Assembly: GCA_000702085.1 (NCBI GenBank)
Contig: KL370861.1
Span: 746,911 to 810,910 of the forward strand
From: Lachnospiraceae bacterium P6A3
Lineage (GTDB): Bacteria > Bacillota > Clostridia > Lachnospirales > Lachnospiraceae
Direction of reading: 5' to 3'
Length of the DNA stretch: 64,000 nt
Of the stretch, positions 60,712-64,000 are shown piece after piece; position 1 is the first letter of the stretch; every line of letters begins with the position of its first letter. Under the pieces are notes generated by a model. That model was not told the DNA's origin and made no database searches. It worked only from the letters and a program-made list of their open reading frames with translations. The position numbers and the translations under genes are program-made.

Positions 60712-61413
60712 ATGAGTTGTAAAGAGAATTACTTGGAAGTACTTGATAAGGTTAAAGATGACCTTAAAATCGCAGGACGAAATCCGGAGGAATGCACTCT
60801 TGTTGCCGTAAGCAAGACAAAGCCTTTGGAGCTTCTTAAAGAAGCATATGATGCCGGATGCAGAGACTTCGGTGAGAATTATGTTCAGGAGCTTGTAGAC
60901 AAGATTCCGCAAATGCCCGATGATATCAGATGGCATATGATCGGACATCTTCAGACCAACAAGGTAAAATATCTTATCGGAAAAACATATCTTATACATA
61001 GTGTGGACAGCGTCAAACTGGCTAAGGAAATCGGAAAACAATCCGAAAAAGCAGGAATTACCACAGATATTTTGCTTGAAGTAAATGTAGCGCAGGAGGA
61101 GTCCAAATTCGGATTTACCGAAAAAAACATAATGGATTCCGTGCTTGAAATCTCTAAGATTCCCGGTGTATGTGTAAAGGGGCTTATGACAAGTGCCCCG
61201 ATATGCGATAATCCCGAGGAAAACAGGACATATTTTAGAAAACTGAAGCAATTATCCATTGACATAAAAAAGCAAAATATTGATAATGTTTATATGGGTT
61301 TTCTTTCAATGGGTATGAGCGGAGATTATGAAGTTGCACTCAGTGAAGGTTCAACTTTTGTAAGAGTAGGAACCGCCATTTTCGGAGAAAGAGATTATTC
61401 TAAGAATATTTAG
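60712..61413 (+). CDS. PLP homeostasis protein YggS/YlmE
   Basis: 233 residues, alanine-racemase-like TIM-barrel binding pyridoxal phosphate. The PLP lysine is in LVAVSKTKPLELL, with FGENYVQELVDK, WHMIGHLQTNKVKY and MGMSGDYEVALSEGSTFVRVGTAIFG closing the site. Keeps free PLP and amino-acid pools balanced; ylmE precedes sepF in Bacillus, as here. No strong SD in AGGTATTAAA. Confidence 0.94.
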   Translation: MSCKENYLEVLDKVKDDLKIAGRNPEECTLVAVSKTKPLELLKEAYDAGCRDFGENYVQELVDKIPQMPDDIRWHMIGHLQTNKVKYLIGKTYLIHSVDSVKLAKEIGKQSEKAGITTDILLEVNVAQEESKFGFTEKNIMDSVLEISKIPGVCVKGLMTSAPICDNPEENRTYFRKLKQLSIDIKKQNIDNVYMGFLSMGMSGDYEVALSEGSTFVRVGTAIFGERDYSKNI

Positions 61414-61424
61414 GAGAGGGTAAG

Positions 61425-61913
61425 ATGGGTAGTACTGTAGATAAGTTTATTAATTTCATGAAACTTGATAATAAAGACGAAGAAGACGACGAAGATTACG
61501 GCTTCGGTGAAGACGATACCGAACAGCCCGCTAAATATCAGAATACCGATGATGATTCTCAGGACAAGCCCAAGAAGGCTGCAAAGGGAATGTTTAAAAA
61601 CCAGGATTCGCGGAGGAAGACTATGAGCGCAGGAATTAATGCCGGTGTCAGCATGAGATTTCCCAAGGAACTCAATGATGCTGCAGAAGTTGTTGATGAT
61701 CTTAAGTCCATGAACAGTGTTGTCCTTAATCTTCAGGGACTTGATTCTTCACTTGCACAGAGCATTTATGATTTCCTTTGCGGAGCTTGTTATGCACTTG
61801 GATGCCGTATGGAAAAAGTATCCGATTATGTGTATGTAATCACTCCCGAGAGCGTAACTCTTTCCGGAGATCTTTTGTCTGCTCAGGGTCCTGAAGGAAA
61901 CGGAATTTTCTGA
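61425..61913 (+). CDS. sepF: Cell division protein SepF
   Basis: 162 residues. Short N-terminal membrane-targeting helix (VDKFINFMKL), an acidic low-complexity linker (DEEDDEDYGFGEDD) and the C-terminal SepF domain (FPKELNDAAEVVDDLKSMNS, VVLNLQGLDSSLAQSIYDFLCG, ITPESVTL). It bundles and tethers FtsZ to the membrane. AGGAGAGGG SD. Terminated by the hairpin at 61934. Confidence 0.95.
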   Translation: MGSTVDKFINFMKLDNKDEEDDEDYGFGEDDTEQPAKYQNTDDDSQDKPKKAAKGMFKNQDSRRKTMSAGINAGVSMRFPKELNDAAEVVDDLKSMNSVVLNLQGLDSSLAQSIYDFLCGACYALGCRMEKVSDYVYVITPESVTLSGDLLSAQGPEGNGIF

Positions 61914-61933
61914 TTTCAATGAATTGATCATTT

Positions 61934-61972
61934 CGGACCGTTTAGCTTAATGCTATCGGTCCGTTATTTTTT
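61934..61972 (+). terminator. Rho-independent terminator after sepF
   Basis: CGGACCG (61934-61940) / CGGTCCG (61957-61963), extended by TAGC/GCTA inside, loop TTAAT, followed by TTATTTTTT. It ends just before the aroB SD. Confidence 0.85.
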
Positions 61973-61983
61973 GAGGTTTATTA

Positions 61984-63105
61984 ATGAAAGATAATGAAAC
62001 TGTAGATATGTCCAGGCTCACGGTGAAAACCTCTGCCAAGACTTCCTATGACATCGTTTATAAAACATCATTTGAAGCGCTTACTGCTGAAGTGGGAGAA
62101 CTTTATCCCGATAAGCCTGCCATCTGTGTTATTACGGATTCTAATGTTGATCCTCTTTATTCGGGGGAAGTCATTAAGAAGCTTGAACCCGTATCCAAAT
62201 CCGTAATCAAATACGTAATCCCTGCAGGGGAAGAAAATAAAAATCTTGATGAGATAAGAAAAGTCTATGCTTATCTTATCGAGAATAAAATGGACAGAAA
62301 AACGGTCCTTGTTGCCCTTGGCGGCGGTGTGATCGGAGACATGACAGGCTTTGTAGCCGCAACCTTTTTGAGGGGTGTTGATTTTATTCAGATTCCCACA
62401 ACACTTCTTGCGCAGGCCGATTCTTCCATCGGCGGAAAAACCGGTGTAGATTTTGACGGATATAAGAACATGGTGGGAGCATTTAAGATGCCTTCACTTG
62501 TTTATACAAATCTTTCAACGCTTTCTTCGCTTTCGGGCAAGCAGTTTTGCTCCGGCTTTGCCGAGGTTATGAAATCGGCTCTTTTAAAAGATGAGAAATT
62601 CTATACCTGGCTTATCGATAATTCATATGAAATAAGAGACAGGGATGTTGATACTCTTGCAGAGATGGTTTACCGCTGCGATGATATCAAGAGATATATA
62701 GTTGAAAAAGACCCTTTTGAGAAAAAAGAAAGAGCACTTCTTAATTTAGGCCACACCCTGGGGCATGCAATAGAAAAGTATTATGATTTCAAATTCCTCC
62801 ACGGAGAATGTGTTTCGCTCGGATGCGTTGCGGCCGCTTTCATTTCCTGGAAAAAGGAATTCCTTTCCAAGGAGGAGTTTTATGAGATAAGGGATATGTT
62901 CGTATTATTCGGACTCCCCATTTCAATGGATCTTGCGGATATTCCCAAGATCATCGAGTTAACCAAAAACGATAAGAAGATGGATTCCGGACATGTGAAA
63001 TTCATTCTTCTTAAGAAAATAGGCAAAGCTTTTATCAATGAAGAAGTAACGGATGAAGAAATGTCCGCAGCTCTTGATGAACTCAACTTTGCCGAAGGAG
63101 ATTGA
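61984..63105 (+). CDS. aroB: 3-dehydroquinate synthase
   Basis: 373 residues. Second step of the shikimate pathway. Signatures: PAGEENKNLDEI, VALGGGVIGDMTGFVAATFLRG, QIPTTLLAQADSSIGGKTGVD, SGFAEVMKSALL and the metal histidines in NLGHTLGHAIEK and LHGECVSLG. GAGG SD right behind the sepF terminator; no other shikimate gene is nearby. Stop overlaps the lspA start region, and an intermediate GAAGGAG serves lspA. Confidence 0.95.
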   Translation: MKDNETVDMSRLTVKTSAKTSYDIVYKTSFEALTAEVGELYPDKPAICVITDSNVDPLYSGEVIKKLEPVSKSVIKYVIPAGEENKNLDEIRKVYAYLIENKMDRKTVLVALGGGVIGDMTGFVAATFLRGVDFIQIPTTLLAQADSSIGGKTGVDFDGYKNMVGAFKMPSLVYTNLSTLSSLSGKQFCSGFAEVMKSALLKDEKFYTWLIDNSYEIRDRDVDTLAEMVYRCDDIKRYIVEKDPFEKKERALLNLGHTLGHAIEKYYDFKFLHGECVSLGCVAAAFISWKKEFLSKEEFYEIRDMFVLFGLPISMDLADIPKIIELTKNDKKMDSGHVKFILLKKIGKAFINEEVTDEEMSAALDELNFAEGD

Positions 63106-63107
63106 AA

Positions 63108-63677
63108 TTGGAATCGGAAAATAAAGAATTAGTCAGTATGCATGAGAGAAAAAAGATTGCCAAAAGCAAGATGATCTGCTTCTGCCTTCTTTTAATAGCA
63201 GCTGCAGTGTTTTTTGATCAGTACAGCAAATATCTGGCGGTTTCTCACCTCAAAGACAGAAATGCGTATGTTCTTATCGATAAAGTCCTGGAACTTTATT
63301 ATATAGTAAACACAGGCTCCAGCTGGGGTATGCTCGCAGGTCAGAAGGCACTCATTCTTTTTATCTCTGTAATTATAATTACGCTCTGCATTTTTATGAT
63401 CATTAAAAGTCCGGAGGATGTTAAATTTATTCCTTTTAATGTATCGCTTTCAATGATCATTGCGGGCGGAATCGGTAACGGTATTGACAGAATACGTTAT
63501 TCTTACGTAATTGATTTTATATATTTTAAGGCCATAAATTTCCCGGTGTTTAATGTTGCCGATATTTTTGTTACATGCGGAGCCGTTCTTTTTATCCTTC
63601 TCATTCTTTTAAAATATAAAGAGAAGGATCTGTATTTCATGAAGTTTAACCAGAAGAAATTCAGGGAGATGAACTAG
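63108..63677 (+). CDS. lspA: Lipoprotein signal peptidase
   Basis: 189 residues with four membrane helices. Cleaves the signal peptide of prolipoproteins in front of the lipid-modified cysteine, including presumably the carboxypeptidase at 57694. Motifs: FFDQYSKYLA, NTGSSWGMLAGQ, GGIGNGIDRIRYSYVIDFI and FPVFNVADIFV, with catalytic aspartates in VIDFI and NVADI. I choose TTG 63108, seven bases behind GAAGGAG; TTG 63102 and ATG 63138 are alternatives. Shares two bases or fewer with rluD (TAGTG). Confidence 0.93.
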   Translation: MESENKELVSMHERKKIAKSKMICFCLLLIAAAVFFDQYSKYLAVSHLKDRNAYVLIDKVLELYYIVNTGSSWGMLAGQKALILFISVIIITLCIFMIIKSPEDVKFIPFNVSLSMIIAGGIGNGIDRIRYSYVIDFIYFKAINFPVFNVADIFVTCGAVLFILLILLKYKEKDLYFMKFNQKKFREMN

Positions 63678-64000
63678 TGAAACATTATCTTTTTAATGTT
63701 GAAGAAGAGTATGAAGGGGAGAGAGTCGACAGACTTCTCCCTTCTTTACTTGAGGGCGTTTCCAGATCATATCTTCAAAAAGTGATCAAAGAGGGCGGGC
63801 TTATTGCAAACGGAAAAGCGGCAAAACCTTCTTTAAAGGTAAAAGAAGGAGATGTGCTTGAACTGGATCTGCCTGAAGCAGAGACCCCTGATATTCCCGC
63901 AGAGAATATTCCTCTGGATATACTTTATGAGGACGCCGATGTCATTATTATAAATAAACCTAAAAATATGGTCGTTCATCCTGCAGCCGGACATTATACG
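63677..64000 (+). CDS. RluD-family 23S rRNA pseudouridine synthase, N-terminal part (truncated by window end)
   Basis: The reading frame from GTG 63677 (GGGAG at eight bases; overlaps the lspA TAG) stays open to the window end, 108 residues. The S4 RNA-binding domain is present (EYEGERVDRLLPSLL, SRSYLQKVIKEGG, VKEGDVLEL) and the catalytic domain starts with ILYEDADVIIINKPKNMVVH and HPAAGHYT. The catalytic aspartate lies downstream of the window. lspA-rluD is the common Firmicutes pair (YlyB in Bacillus). Confidence 0.93.
   Translation, partial: MKHYLFNVEEEYEGERVDRLLPSLLEGVSRSYLQKVIKEGGLIANGKAAKPSLKVKEGDVLELDLPEAETPDIPAENIPLDILYEDADVIIINKPKNMVVHPAAGHYT

Noticed and set aside
1-64000. CRISPR arrays, tRNA/rRNA genes, insertion sequences, prophage
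   Set aside because: No direct-repeat arrays, cloverleaf sequences, transposase or phage motifs were seen in any gap or reading frame.

Overview
The window is 64 kb of a low-to-moderate GC Firmicutes chromosome, most likely a member of the Lachnospiraceae (Clostridia). The evidence is the gene order (ftsY, ylxM-ffh-rpsP-khpA-rimM-trmD-rplS-rbgA-rnhB; mutS-mutL-miaA; mreBCD-mrdA-minC-rodA-mgsA), a strictly anaerobic type of ribonucleotide reductase (nrdD/nrdG), frequent GTG and TTG starts, and Shine-Dalgarno (SD) sites of the AGGAGG type. Genus cannot be fixed from sequence alone; a rumen or gut Butyrivibrio/Roseburia-like organism fits. All 63 protein genes I accept lie on the + strand, so this is one long codirectional (probably leading-strand) block. 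I saw no tRNA, rRNA, CRISPR array, transposase or prophage, and no gene-free stretch above 300 bases; the longest, 212 bases between nrdG and dut, holds a large inverted repeat.

Layout. 1-6702: end of ftsY, threonine dehydratase, a membrane protein, then the SRP/ribosome operon (ylxM, ffh, rpsP, khpA, rimM, a long trmD, rplS). 6842-12145: a signal peptidase / ribosome GTPase / RNase HII / FliK-like / FlhB-like / YraN operon. 12148-15542: a response regulator and a large membrane histidine kinase. 15602-21173: PRPP synthetase-like protein, DUF512 radical-SAM-like protein, Der, PlsY, GpsA. 21148-28034: a five-gene accessory module attached to gpsA, made of a pseudo-histidine-kinase, a HisKA-REC-REC-HPt protein with no ATPase domain, a double-receiver protein, a MoxR-type AAA ATPase and a VWA protein. 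28115-33337: tyrS and nucleoside/purine salvage (punA, cdd, amidohydrolase, permease). 33389-36357: a membrane MutS-like ATPase, a 58-residue membrane protein and a WYL regulator. 36372-39816: anaerobic nucleotide reductase and dUTPase, separated by the inverted repeat. 39956-49436: degV, miaB, mutS, mutL, miaA, a methionine gamma-lyase-like gene and a DUF4321-like small membrane protein. 49470-58689: radC, the rod-shape/elongation cluster, mgsA and a lipoprotein-type D,D-carboxypeptidase. 58808-64000: a P-loop protein, an HlyD-like protein, yggS, sepF, aroB, lspA and the start of an RluD-type pseudouridine synthase.

Most of the window is housekeeping: protein targeting, ribosome maturation, mismatch repair and tRNA modification, cell-wall elongation and division. 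The part that best deserves attention as an undescribed system is 21148-28034. It has the parts of a multistep phosphorelay (His262, Asp417 and HPt His740 in one protein, a canonical Asp in the next) but no intact kinase ATPase domain, several degenerate partner domains, and an immediately coupled MoxR-VWA pair as a plausible output. Secondary points of interest are the 191-base palindrome at 39103-39293, promoters whose -35 box lies inside a terminator hairpin (2085 and 58697), a 166-residue extension on TrmD, the absence of minD/minE next to minC, and several genes without an SD just behind terminators.
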